Shown in pieces: positions 1 to 12,035 of a DNA stretch of 14,906 nucleotides. The notes beneath the pieces are model-generated. The model ran no database searches. It saw only the letters and a list, made by a program, of their open reading frames with translations, and was not told where the DNA came from. Source of the stretch: Rubrivivax sp. (GTDB taxonomy: Bacteria; Pseudomonadota; Gammaproteobacteria; Burkholderiales; Burkholderiaceae_C); contig JADJYX010000023.1 of NCBI GenBank assembly GCA_016719535.1, positions 1-14,906 on the forward strand, given 5' to 3'. Both the position numbers and the translations under genes were made by a program. Position 1 is the first letter of the stretch. Each line of letters starts with the position of its first letter.

Positions 1-1395
1 GCCCTCGCCGGGCAGGTTCATGCGCGCCTCGGTGGCGAGTCCCAGCACGTCCTGCAGCGGCACGATCGCGGTGTCGGCCACCGACGCGCAGGCGGCGCGG
101 ATCAGATCCAATTCGGCTCGCTGCCCGCGCTGCCGAGGTAGGCCAGCAGGTGGCTGCGTTCGTGCGCGCTCGCCGTTGCCCACCAGCCGAGCGTGGTGTC
201 GTTGTCGTGGGTGCCGGTGTAGACCACCGCATCGGGCTCGTGGTGGTGCGGCAGGTAAGTGTTGCGATGATCGTCGCCGAAGGCGAACTGCAGCACGCGC
301 ATGCCGGGCAGGGCGAAGCGCCTGCGCAGCGCGGCGACGTCGGGCGTGATCAGCCCCAGGTCTTCGGCGATGATGGGCAGCGGGCCGAGCGCGGTGGCAA
401 TCGCGTCGAACAGCGCCGCGCCGGGGCCGGTGCACCAGCGGCCCTCGATCGCGGTCGGTGCGCTCGCCGGGATCTCCCAATACTGCGCGAAGCCGCGAAA
501 GTGGTCGATGCGCAGGATGTCGACGCGCTCGAAGCTGCGCGCGATGCGTTGCGTCCACCAGCTGTAACCCTCGGCTTCGTGCGCGGCCCAGCGGTAGAGC
601 GGGTTGCCCCAACGCTGCCCGGTGGCCGAGAAGTAGTCGGGCGGAACGCCCGCGACGACCTGGGCCGCCCGGCGGCGTCGAGTTCGAACAGATGCTGCCG
701 CGCCCAGACCTCGGCACTCTGGTGCGCGAGGTAGATCGGCGCGTCGCCGACGATGCGCACGCCGCGCGCATGGGCATGCGCCCTGAGTGCGCGCCATTGC
801 TCGGCAAAGCGCCACTGCCAGAACTTGTGCGCGTCGATGCGCGCCGCGTGCGTTGAAGTGGCAGCCTGCAGCGCCGCGGGGTCGCGCCGTGCCAGCGCTT
901 GGTCCCAGTCGCACCACGACTGCCCTGGCGCGTGATCGGCGAGCGCCATGAAGAGCGCGTAGTCCTCGAGCCAGTCGGACTGGGCGCGGCAGAAGGCGGC
1001 GCAAACGCGTCGCGATCGGCGCTGCTCGCGTGCTCGGCAAAGCGCGCTGCGGCGCGCTCCAGGCGCTCGAGCCGCCAGGGAACGACGGCGCCGAAGCGCA
1101 CGCGCCGCGCGTCGAAGGCCGCGTCGGGCACGAGGTCTGCGTCGGTGAGCCAGCCCCGCGCGCGCAAATCGGCGAGGGCTATCAGCAGCACATTGCCTGC
1201 GAAGGCCGACGGGCTCATGTAGGGCGAGTGGCCGGGGCCGATGCCGCCCAGCGGCAGGATCTGCCACCGCGTCTGCCCCGCCGCGGCAAGCCAGTCGACG
1301 AAGTGGTGCGCCGCCGCGCCGAGATCGCCCGACCCATGCGGCCCGGGCAGCGACGTCGGGTGCAGCAGCACGCCGCAGGCGCGTGGCAGCCTCAT
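1..1395 (-). CDS. malQ: 4-alpha-glucanotransferase (amylomaltase), 3' end beyond window, three frame changes
   Basis: MalQ is a cytoplasmic GH77 enzyme that moves alpha-1,4-glucan segments between acceptors and recycles the short maltooligosaccharides left by GlgP and GlgX. The start at 1395 opens with MRLPRACGVLLHPTSLPG, followed by HSPYMSPSAFAGN, both typical of the N-terminus. Later come LRIDHFRGF (nucleophile Asp), PIIAEDLG (acid Glu) and YTGTHDNDTTLGWW (third Asp), and the window ends within EARMNLPGEG, roughly 25 residues before the usual stop. The frame changes near 1004 (after the TTT run), near 663 (CCC that should be CCCC) and near 115. Each is explained by one missing base, and the protein resumes without losing residues. 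The ATG overlaps the TGA of a 26-codon frame upstream, so translation is probably coupled. It is the last gene of the glgP-glgB-glgX-malQ series. Family assignment is secure; the breaks are probably sequence errors. Confidence 0.9.
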   Translation of the reverse strand, partial: MRLPRACGVLLHPTSLPGPHGSGDLGAAAHHFVDWLAAAGQTRWQILPLGGIGPGHSPYMSPSAFAGNVLLIALADLRARGWLTDADLVPDAAFDARRVRFGAVVPWRLERLERAAARFAEHASSADRDAFAPPSAAPSPTGSRTTRSSWRSPITRQGSRGATGTKRWHGATPRRCRLPLQRTRRASTRTSSGSGALPSNGAHSGRMPMRAACASSATRRSTSRTRVPRSGRGSICSNSTPPGGPGRRGRSARLLLGHRAALGQPALPLGRARSRGLQLVDATHRAQLRARRHPAHRPLSRLRAVLGDPGERTDRDRGPLVHRPRRGAVRRDCHRARPAAHHRRRPGADHARRRRAAQALRPARHARAAVRLRRRSSQHLPAAPPRARCGGLHRHPRQRHHARLVGNGERARTQPPAGLPRQRGQRAELDLIRAACASVADTAIVPLQDVLGLATEARMNLPGEG

Positions 1396-1472
1396 GCGGC
1401 CCCCAAGGGCGCGTCGCGCCCGTCCCCCCAAGGGGGAGTGAGCCGGCTTGGGGCGGCCCGGCGCCGGCTCAT
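1392..1472 (-). CDS. 26-codon frame inside repeat copy A, ATGA-linked at both ends
   Basis: This tiny open frame starts MSRRRAAPSRLTPPWGD and ends PLGAA. Its ATG overlaps the TGA of the 38-codon frame upstream and its own TGA overlaps the malQ ATG, both as ATGA. It lies wholly within repeat copy A and its sequence is what the repeat dictates: RRAAP followed by PP.GD also occurs in the peptide of copy B. I know of no function for it. It may be only a ribosome path that keeps malQ coupled to glgX across the repeat rather than a functional peptide. No clear Shine-Dalgarno sequence is seen, so it would depend on re-initiation. Confidence 0.4.
   Translation of the reverse strand: MSRRRAAPSRLTPPWGDGRDAPLGAA
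1422..1472. repeat. Two-hairpin intergenic repeat, copy A
   Basis: Copy A holds an inverted repeat TCCCCC/GGGGGA (1423-1428 with 1432-1437), then a second hairpin with arms AGCCGGC (1441-1447) and GCCGGCT (1463-1469). The core CCGGCTTGGG starting at 1443 recurs 82 bases away in copy B. Just to its left is a further perfect inverted repeat, GGGCGCG/CGCGCCC (1407-1413 with 1415-1421), preceded by a second CCCCCAAGGG. The pattern resembles REP-like intergenic repeats that I recall from Burkholderiales genomes. That family assignment is from memory and unconfirmed. Confidence 0.6.
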
Positions 1473-1581
1473 GACAGCCCCTCGTCCACGGAGTACCTTG
1501 GCCGATCCCCCGGGGGGATGCGGGCCGGCTTGGGAGCGGCCCGGCGCTCGGCCCGCGGCACGGGGGTTGACACAGGGTGTC

Positions 1582-1585
<4 letters not shown>
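1469..1585 (-). CDS. 38-codon frame inside repeat copy B, ATGA-linked at both ends
   Basis: This short frame begins MRHPVSTPVPRAERRAAP and ends YSVDEGLS. Its ATG overlaps the glgX TGA (1582-1585, ATGA) and its TGA overlaps the ATG of the next 26-codon frame (1469-1472, ATGA). An AGGAGGG-like stretch within the last glgX codons lies 4-5 bases upstream of this ATG and could serve as a ribosome site. The middle is encoded by repeat copy B and resembles the peptide of copy A. No known domain is visible. Expression is plausible from the layout, but function is unknown. Confidence 0.4.
1503..1556. repeat. Two-hairpin intergenic repeat, copy B
   Basis: Copy B has the same order of parts as copy A: an inverted repeat ATCCCCC/GGGGGAT (1505-1511 with 1513-1519), then a hairpin with arms GCGGGCCG (1520-1527) and CGGCCCGC (1549-1556) around the shared core. 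The arm sequences differ from those of copy A but still pair perfectly. This is compensatory change and suggests that the folded form, in DNA or RNA, is under selection. Confidence 0.6.
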
Positions 1586-3522
<1,937 letters not shown>

Positions 3523-5158
3523 GGCTCGCAGTCCTGCTCGTGCAGCGCGCGCTCGCCGCGGTAGAGCCGGTTCAGGTCGCGCACCAGGCAGCGCATGCCT
3601 TCGTGCAGCGGGTCGGCGAGCAGGTGCCAATCGAGGCTCGCGTCGTGGTTCCACTCGCGCTGCTGGGCGAATTCACCAGCCCATGAACAGCAGCTTCTTG
3701 CCCGGGTGGCCCCACATGAAGCCGAAGTAGGCGCGCAGGTTGGCGAACTGCTGCCAGCGGTCGCCCGGCATCTTGCCCAGCAGCGAGCCCTTGCCGTGCA
3801 CCACCTCGTCGTGCGACAGCGGCAGCACGAAGTTCTCGCTGAACGCGTAGACCAGGCCGAAAGTCATCTCGCCATGGTGGTACTTGCGGTGGACCGGGTC
3901 GCGCTGCATGTACTGCAGCGTGTCGTGCATCCAGCCCATGTTCCACTTGTAGTGAAAGCCCAGCCCGCCGGCATAGGTGGGCCGCGAGACGCCCGGGAAT
4001 GCCGTCGATTCCTCGGCCAGCGTCATCGCCTGCGGGCGCTCTGCGCCGACGACCTCGTTCATGCGCTTGAGGAAGGCGATCGCCTCCAGGTTCTCGCGCC
4101 CGCCGTGCACGTTGGGGATCCATTCGCCCGCCTTGCGGCTGTAGTCGCGGTACAGCATCGAGGCCACCGCGTCCACGCGCAGGCCGTCGACGCCGAAGCG
4201 CTCCAGCCAGTACAGCGCATTGCCGACCAGGAAGTTGCGCACCTCGGTGCGGCCGAGGTTGTAGATCAGCGTGTTCCAGTCGTGGTGGAAGCCCTCGCGC
4301 GGGTCGGCGTACTCGTACAGGTGCGTGCCGTCGAAATTGGCCAGGCCGTGGGCGTCGGTCGGAAAATGCGCCGGCACCCAGTCGAGGATCACGCCCAGCC
4401 CGGCCTCGTGCGCAGCGCGCCACGAAGCGGCGCAGCCCGGCGGGCGCCGAAGCGCGGCGGTGGGTGCATACAGCCCCAGCGGCTGGTAACCCCAGGAGCC
4501 GTCGAACGGGTGCTCGCTGATCGGCAGCAGTTCCAGGTGGGTGAAGCCCATGTCGGGCGGCGTACGGCACCAGCGTGGCGGCCAGCTCGTCCCAGTCGAG
4601 CCAGCGGTTGCCCCTCGGGCTTGCGCCGCCACGAGCCGGACGCCGGGCAGAAAAATCTCCCACACACCGCATTCGGCGCGCCAGCGCATCGGGTGGCGCC
4701 GGCCGTCCCAGTGGTTGAAGTCGCCCACCACGCCCACGCGGCTGGCGTTGGGCGCCCAGACGGCGAAGCCGGTCCCGCGACCCGCCGTCCAGCGCGCGGC
4801 GTCGCGCCCAGCACCTCGAACGGCCGCAGGTGCGTGCCCTCGGCCAGCAGCCAGACGTCCAGCTCACCCAGCCAGGGGCCGAAGCGGTAGGGGTCGTCGA
4901 TCACCGCCAGGCCGCCGGGCCAGCGCGCGCAGCCGGTAGCCGGCTGCGGCGCCGTCAGGTCGCCCTCGAACAGGCCGTCCGCGCGGCGGCAGCGCGACCA
5001 CGGCGCCGTCGCCGGCGCAGCGCCGCCACCACCGTCCGGGCACCGGGCAGGAAGCGCGCACCGCGGCGGCCGTCGCCGTCGCATGCAGGCCCAGCACCGC
5101 GAACGGGTCGCCGTGGCGGCCCTGGCCCAGGTCGCCGGATGTCGGCGTCGGTCGCCAG
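3523..5158 (-). CDS. glgB: 1,4-alpha-glucan branching enzyme GlgB, internal and C-terminal parts missing
   Basis: GlgB (GH13) cuts alpha-1,4 chains and re-attaches them as alpha-1,6 branches on glycogen. The N-terminal domain shows GRHGDPFAVLGLHA and DDPYRFGPWLGELDVWLLAEG, then VVGDFNHWDGRRHPMRW. The catalytic barrel shows DMGFTHLELLPISEHPFDG, GLRVDAVASMLYRDYSR (Asp), MTLAEESTAFPGVS (Glu) and LPLSHDEVVHGKGSLLGK (Asp). At about 4640 the text jumps from GVWEIFLPG directly to GSWRRKPEG; about 70 residues normally between them are absent. At 3671 one extra T creates a false stop. After LHEQDCEP the protein ends at 3523 and GlgX sequence follows, so about 100 C-terminal residues are gone. Several more frame changes lie at 4400-4620 and 4735-5090. 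The start is unclear: CTG at 5158 directly follows the glgP stop and opens LATDADIRR; an ATG may have been lost. Confidence 0.88.
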
Positions 5159-7581
<2,423 letters not shown>

Positions 7582-7734
7582 TCGGGTGCAGTGTGCCAGG
7601 GAAGGCCGGGTTGCCGGCAACGCCCCGGTGGCCGGCAGCCCCGGACCGTCGGCAGGGGACTCTCGGCAGCGCAACCTGGGCTGGCGGCTTGCACCAGCAC
7701 CACAATGCACCCCAACCCTCGAGGAGCCGCAGCG
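7582..7734. promoter_or_regulatory. Shared control region between divergent glgP and glgC
   Basis: The 153-bp gap between the two glycogen operons must hold both promoters. It contains a perfect 12-bp palindrome GTTGCCGGCAAC at 7610-7621 and, further right, three partial copies of a CGGCAG-type motif (about 7633, 7653 and 7668). A CACAAT hexamer at 7701-7706 could be the glgC -10 element, but no convincing -35 is seen. The glgC ribosome site GAGGAG lies at 7721-7726. Regulator identity cannot be read from the sequence. Confidence 0.4.
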
Positions 7735-8996
7735 ATGAATCCCCAAGACCTGGCCCACAGCCTGGACCTGCCCCGCCGTGCCGTCGCGCTGGTGCTGGCC
7801 GGGGGGCGCGGCAGCCGATTGATGGCGCTGACCGACCATCGCGCCAAGCCGGCGGTGTACTTCGGCGGCAAGTTCCGCATCGTCGATTTCGCGCTGTCCA
7901 ACTGCCTGAACTCCGGCATCCGCCGCATCGGCGTGATCACGCAGTACAAGAGCCACAGCCTGCTGCGCCACCTGCAGCGCGGCTGGGCCTTCCTGAAGAC
8001 CGAGATGAACGAGTTCGTCGACCTGCTGCCGGCGCAGCAGCGCGTCGACGAGGAAAGCTGGTACCGCGGCACGGCCGACGCCGTCTACCAGAACCAGGAC
8101 ATCCTGGCCAGCTACGGCGCCGACTACATCGTGGTGCTGGCCGGCGACCACATCTACAAGATGAACTACGCGCTGATGCTGGCCGACCATGTGGCCCAGG
8201 GCCATGACTGCACGGTGGGCTGCATCGAGGTGCCGCGCGACGAGGCCAAGGCCTATGGCGTGATGGCCATCGACGAGAAGCGCCGATCACCGACTTCGTC
8301 GAGAAGCCGGCCGACCCGCCGGCCATGCCCGGCCAGCCGGACCAGTCGCTGGCCAGCATGGGCATCTACATCTTCAACGCGCGCTACCTGTACCGGGAAC
8401 TTGAGCGGGACATGGCCGACCCGAATTCCAGCCACGATTTCGGCAAGGACATCATTCCGCAGGTGGTCAAGGCCAGGGTCGCGGCCGCGCACCCCTTCGA
8501 CCTCAGCTGCGTCGGCACGCGCTCCGGCGAACGCCCTACTGGCGCGACGTGGGCACGATCGACGCCTACTGGGACGCCAACATCGACCTCACCGCGACCG
8601 TGCCGCTGCTGAACCTGTACGACACGCGCTGGCCGATCTGGACCTACCAGCCGCAACTGCCGCCGGCCAAGTTCGTGCACAACCAGCCCGACCGGCGCGG
8701 TGTCGCGGTCGAGTCGATGGTCTCGGGCGGCTGCATCGTCTCGGGCACGGTGTTCCGGTCGGTGCTGTTCTCCAGCGTGCGGGTGCATTCGTATTCGTCG
8801 GTCAACTGGTCGGTGCTGCTGCCCGGGGTTGAGGTCGGACGGGGCGCGCGGCTGACGCGCGTGGTCGCCGACCGCGGCTGCCACATTCCCGACGGCATGG
8901 TCATCGGCGAAGACCCGGTGGCCGATGCGGCGCGCTTCCACCGCACCGAGCAGGGCATCACCCTGGTCACGCGCGACATGCTGCGCGCACGGTTAG
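7735..8996 (+). CDS. glgC: Glucose-1-phosphate adenylyltransferase, two frame changes, no in-frame stop
   Basis: GlgC makes ADP-glucose and pyrophosphate from glucose-1-phosphate and ATP, the committed step of glycogen synthesis. The ATG at 7735 sits 8 bases after GAGGAG. The nucleotide-binding motif ALVLAGGRGSRLMALTDHRA is near residue 20, followed by GGKFRIVDFALSNCLNSGI, WYRGTADAVYQNQDIL and VVLAGDHIYKMNY. Then come DFVEKPADPP, SMGIYIFNARYLYREL, SHDFGKDIIP and PYWRDVGTIDAYWDANIDL. The C-terminal left-handed helix repeats run to GVEVGRGARLTRVVADRGC. One base is missing near 8283 and one in the CCC run near 8535. The expected end is ITLVTRDMLRAR, but the stop TAG (8994-8996) is out of frame because of one extra T, so the printed frame runs on into glgA. 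Confidence 0.93.
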
Positions 8997-9004
8997 GCCG
9001 GGCG

Positions 9005-10465
9005 ATGAAGGTCCTGCACGTCGCCGCGGAAATCTATCCGCTGGTCAAGACCGGCGGCCTGGCCGACGTGGTGGCGGCGCTGCCGCCGGCGCTGGCGCGT
9101 GCCGGCGCCGACGTGCGGCTGCTGCTGCCGGGCCTGCCGGCGATCCTGGACGGCGTGCAGCAGGGCACACCGTGGTCGACATCGGCGACTGTTCGGCGCG
9201 TTGCGCGTGCGGCTGCTGCTGGCGCGCATGCCCGGCACACATTGCCGGCCTATGTGGTCGATGCGCCCTACCTCTACCGGCGCGATGGCGGGCCCTACCA
9301 GGCCCCGCAGGGCCAGGAATGGCCCGACAACCTGCAGCGCTTTGCGCTGCTGGGCTGGGTGGCCGCGCACCTGGCCGCCGGCGATGCCGACCCGGGCTGG
9401 CAGCCCCAGGTCGTGCACGCGCACGACTGGCACGCCGCCATGGCCTGCGCCTATATGGCGGCCCATCCCGGCACCGCGGCGGCCTCGGTGTTCACCGTCC
9501 ACAACCTGGCCTACCAGGGCATCTTCCCGATGCACGACTGGCCGCTGCTGGGCCTGCCCTCGCGGCTCATGTCGCCGGCCGGGCTGGAGTTTCACGGCCA
9601 GCTCATTTCATGAAGGCCGGGCTCAAATTCGCCGACCGCGTGACGACCGTGAGCCCGACTTACGCGCGCGAGATCGCGACGCCCGAGTTCGGCTTCGGCC
9701 TCGACGGCGTGGTGCGCGCGCGCCAGGCCGATGTCAGCGGCATCCTCAACGGCATGGACGGCGCGGTCTGGGATCCGGCGCGCGACCCCGCCATCGCCGC
9801 CGCCTACATGCCCGCGGCTGCAGGCAAGCGGGACTGCCGGCGGCGCTGCAGGCCGAGCTGGGCCTGCAGCCCGACGCCGACGCGCCGCTGCTGGCGGTGG
9901 TCAGCCGCCTGACCGCGCAGAAGGGCCTGGACCTGCTGCTGGCGGCGCTGCCCGCGCTGCTGGCCCAGGGCGCGCAGCTGGCGGTGCAGGGCACCGGCGA
10001 CCCGGCGCTGGAGGCCGCCTTCCGCATCGCCCACCAGGCCAACCCAGGGCGCGTCGCGGTGCACATCGGCTACGACGAGGCCCTTGCCCACCGGCTGATC
10101 GCCGGCGCCGACGTGATCCTGGTGCCCTCGCGCTTCGAGCCCTGCGGGCTGACCCAGCTCTATGGCCTGCGCTACGGCACCGTGCCGGTCGTGCGGCGCG
10201 TCGGCGGGCTGGCCGACACGGTCAGCGAGGCGGCGCCGGCGGCAACGACCACTCGACCGGCTTCGTCTTCGACGTCGCCACGCCGGCGGCCCTGGCCGAG
10301 GCCGTGCGGCGGGCGCTGCAGCTGCGGCGCGGCAACCCCGCCGGCTGGGCCGCACGCATGCGGCAGGCGATGGCGCAGCCGCTGGGCTGGGCGGGGCCGG
10401 CGGCGCAGTACCTGGCGCTCTATGCCGCCGCCCGCGCGCGACGGCGCGGCCCGCCGGGCAACTGA
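9005..10465 (+). CDS. glgA: Glycogen synthase (ADP-glucose), about six frame changes
   Basis: GlgA is a GT5 glucosyltransferase that adds glucose from ADP-glucose to the growing alpha-1,4 chain. It starts at ATG 9005, 8 bases after the presumed glgC stop, with MKVLHVAAEIYPLVKTGG; the KTGGLADV segment binds ADP-glucose. Next come VVHAHDWHAAMACAYMA, FTVHNLAYQGIFPMHDW, FMKAGLKFADRVTTVSPTYA, GILNGMDGAVWDPARD, VVSRLTAQKGLDLLLAAL and SRFEPCGLTQLYGLRYGT, where the Glu of FEPCGLTQ is catalytic. The end is RARRRGPPGN with TGA at 10465. The frame changes near 9172, 9195, 9238, 9607, 9838 and 10238. Length (about 486 codons after repair) is normal. It is probably co-transcribed with glgC. Confidence 0.92.
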
Positions 10466-10486
10466 AGGCGCTCGCCGGCTTGGGCT

Positions 10487-10735
10487 TCAGCCGCCGCCGT
10501 CCGCGGCCACCACGCGGTTGCGGCCGCCGCGCTTGGCGGCGTAGAGCCGGCGGTCGGCCAGCGCCAGCAGGTCGTGCTCGTCGCGCATCGCGGGGTCGAA
10601 CAGCGCCACGCCCAGCGACAGTGTCTGGCGGTGCACGATGCGGCGGAGCTCGGTGCCGTCGGCGAGTTCGAGCGTGACGTCCGATTGCGCTAGCGCCAGC
10701 GCCAGCGCCAGTGTCGTCGCGTCGTTCAATGTTGC
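10487..10735 (-). pseudogene. C-terminal remnant of a GGDEF diguanylate cyclase
   Basis: The frame ending at 10487 reads QTLSLGVALFDPAMRDEHD, then LLALADRRLYAAKRGGRNRV, the characteristic last 60 residues of a GGDEF domain, which makes cyclic di-GMP. The GG(D/E)EF active-site loop and everything upstream of it are absent. Upstream of SDVTLELADG the frame turns into a CTGGCG hexamer run (about 10691-10714, encoding LALALALA) and then into sequence without recognisable homology. It is convergent with glgA, 21 bases away. The left-over length of about 80 codons and missing active site make function very unlikely. The remnant's upstream edge is approximate. Confidence 0.7.
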
Positions 10736-11117
10736 TGGCAGCCCGCGCGCAACACGGCGGCGACGGCGCGTCGTCACCGCTGAGGGCCTACCCGCGAGAT
10801 CGGCCGCAAAACCGCCGGACGGTAGGGAGGTTTGTCGGCGAAGCTCGTTCCCATGATCGGCTCCAGGGCGCATGGATGCCGGGTTTCCCGCAAATCGAAA
10901 GAGAGTGTTGCCCCAGTCGCGCCGACGGTACGCGTCGGCGAGAGATCGAGTCAGTCCGGCGCACCCGGTCGCCGCAGGGCGGTGGCCAGCTGGGGAAGAA
11001 CGCTGCGCAAGCTGGGTTTGGGGGTGAGCTTCGCAATCATGGGGAAGAGGCCGAACCTGGACTTACCAGGTAAAGGCAAACTATGATGAGCTTTGCCCGT
11101 CTGGTTGAGGATCGCAC
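10736..11117. other. 380-bp gap without a recognisable gene
   Basis: No frame here has a recognisable domain or convincing codon use. It contains a hairpin CGCCGACG-GTACG-CGTCGGCG at 10920-10940 without a following T run, so it is not a clear terminator. The right end carries the candidate vapBC promoter and operator. The GC content falls toward 11040-11100. The gap may mark where the 5' part of the diguanylate cyclase gene was lost. Confidence 0.5.
11055..11087 (+). promoter_or_regulatory. Candidate vapBC promoter and operator
   Basis: A perfect inverted repeat ACCTGG-ACTTA-CCAGGT (11055-11071) overlaps a weak -35 (TGGACT, 11058-11063). It is followed after 18 bases by a good -10 hexamer TATGAT (11082-11087). 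The antitoxin start lies 30 bases further on. AbrB-type antitoxins usually repress their own promoter by binding such inverted repeats, so this is the likely autoregulation site. The elements are seen directly; their use is inferred. Confidence 0.5.
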
Positions 11118-11390
11118 GTGTCGACGCTTCTCGTTTCTTCCAAAGGCCAGATCGTGTTGCCCGCCGCATTGCGGCGCCGGTTCAGCATGGGAGCGGGCGC
11201 CAGGATCGAAGTGCTCGAGGAGCCGGACGGGTTGAAGCTGCGTGTTGTGCGTTCGGTAGTGACGGCCGACATGGCCGACATGGCCGGGATGGCAGGCATG
11301 GTCAAGGCGAAGCCGCGGGGCGTTCCTCGTCGCCTGGAGGACTTCAACCCGGCCTCGCTGCTGGCCCGGACACGGCGCGGCACGCCATGA
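11118..11390 (+). CDS. vapB: AbrB/SpoVT-type antitoxin (VapB)
   Basis: This 90-residue protein starts MSTLLVSSKGQIVLPAALRR and continues FSMGAGARIEVLEEPDGLKL, a swapped-hairpin AbrB/MazE-type DNA-binding domain in residues 3-45. The remaining half would wrap around and block the toxin; PRRLEDFNPASLLARTRRG fits such a tail. Between the two lies a short tandem repeat, residues 51-62 (DMADMAGMAGMV). The start is GTG at 11118, chosen because GAGG (11107-11110) is 7 bases upstream and the domain begins at once. The stop overlaps the vapC ATG as ATGA. Both partners are intact, so the pair may be active. Confidence 0.85.
   Translation: MSTLLVSSKGQIVLPAALRRRFSMGAGARIEVLEEPDGLKLRVVRSVVTADMADMAGMAGMVKAKPRGVPRRLEDFNPASLLARTRRGTP
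11268..11303 (+). repeat. Four 9-bp tandem units inside vapB
   Basis: Four consecutive units, GACATGGCC, GACATGGCC, GGGATGGCA and GGCATGGTC, encode DMA-DMA-GMA-GMV. The first two are identical. They form the linker between the DNA-binding domain and the toxin-binding tail of the antitoxin, a place where slippage would change the length without a frameshift. Confidence 0.8.
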
Positions 11391-11794
11391 GGGCGCTGGA
11401 TACGAACGTCCTGGCGCGGTTCTTCGTGGATGATGCCGACGATGCACAGGCCGCCAAGCAGCGGCCCGCCGCCATCGCGGCACTCGCCGAGCGCTCGTTC
11501 GTCTCGGTAACCGTTCTGCTGGAACTGGAGTGGGTCATGCGTGGGTTCTACGAACTGCCCACGAGAGACATCTCGCGCGTCTTGCGGGCGCTTGCGAGCA
11601 TCGAACACGTCACGCTCGAAGATCGCGATGCAGTCCTGGTGGCGGTCGATGGCTTGGGCAAGGGCCTCGATTTCGCCGACGCGCTGCATCTGGCGCGCAG
11701 TTCGCGTGCTTCCGGGTTCGTGACATTCGACCGGCGACTTGCCAGGCGGGCAAAGGGTCTCGCGCTGGCGCCGCCTGTGGAGTTGCTGTCCTGA
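11387..11794 (+). CDS. vapC: PIN-domain toxin, ribonuclease (VapC)
   Basis: This 135-residue protein carries the PIN nuclease pattern of VapC toxins, which cleave tRNA or rRNA in a metal-dependent way. The acidic residues are Asp5 in RALDTNVLARFFVDD, Glu46 in VLLELEWVMRGF, Asp95/Asp98 in GLDFADALHLA and Asp115 in GFVTFDRRLARRAKGL. All are present, and the length is normal for the family. Its ATG overlaps the antitoxin TGA (11387-11390), which gives coupled translation. No frame damage is seen, unlike the glycogen genes to the left. The exact RNA target cannot be predicted from the sequence. Confidence 0.9.
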   Translation: MRALDTNVLARFFVDDADDAQAAKQRPAAIAALAERSFVSVTVLLELEWVMRGFYELPTRDISRVLRALASIEHVTLEDRDAVLVAVDGLGKGLDFADALHLARSSRASGFVTFDRRLARRAKGLALAPPVELLS

Positions 11795-12035
11795 GGTGGC
11801 AGGCTGCGCGAGTTCGACATGCGGGAAGGCCGGAAGACCCAGGCCGCGTCGGAGTCGTTGATGCGGACGCTGACACCGCTGCCGTCGAACAGCCCGCCAG
11901 GCCCGGCGGCATGCACCGCTCTGGCCGTCAGCCGATGTTGTTCCTTGTTCGCCACGCTTTCCCCACGATCAGCCAGCAGAACGGGGGTTTGGGTCTGTTC
12001 GCGGGTGTGCTCTAGGGCATGTGCGAGGCGATTGG
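11795..12035. other. 240-bp stretch between vapC and tRNA-Ser, possible gene remnant
   Basis: I recognise no gene here. One minus-strand frame stays open from beside the tRNA into vapC and reads plausibly in the part 11820-12015, for example REQTQTPVLLADRGESVANK and GSGVSVRINDSDAAWVFRP. It has no recognisable domain, and its downstream part is clearly antisense to vapC. It could be the tail of a lost gene next to the tRNA 3' end, or chance. No clear terminator for vapBC is visible. Confidence 0.3.

Noticed and set aside
1407..1437. Intrinsic terminator between glgX and malQ
   Set aside because: Strong GC hairpins but no T tract on the minus strand; the ATGA chain also argues for continued expression into malQ.
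3595..4890. Long plus-strand open frame (431 codons)
   Set aside because: Opposite strand of well-identified glgB; the sequence is low-complexity V/H/A/R text typical of antisense frames.
10920..10940. Hairpin as a transcription terminator
   Set aside because: An 8-bp stem with a 5-base loop but no T run, and not directly downstream of any gene.
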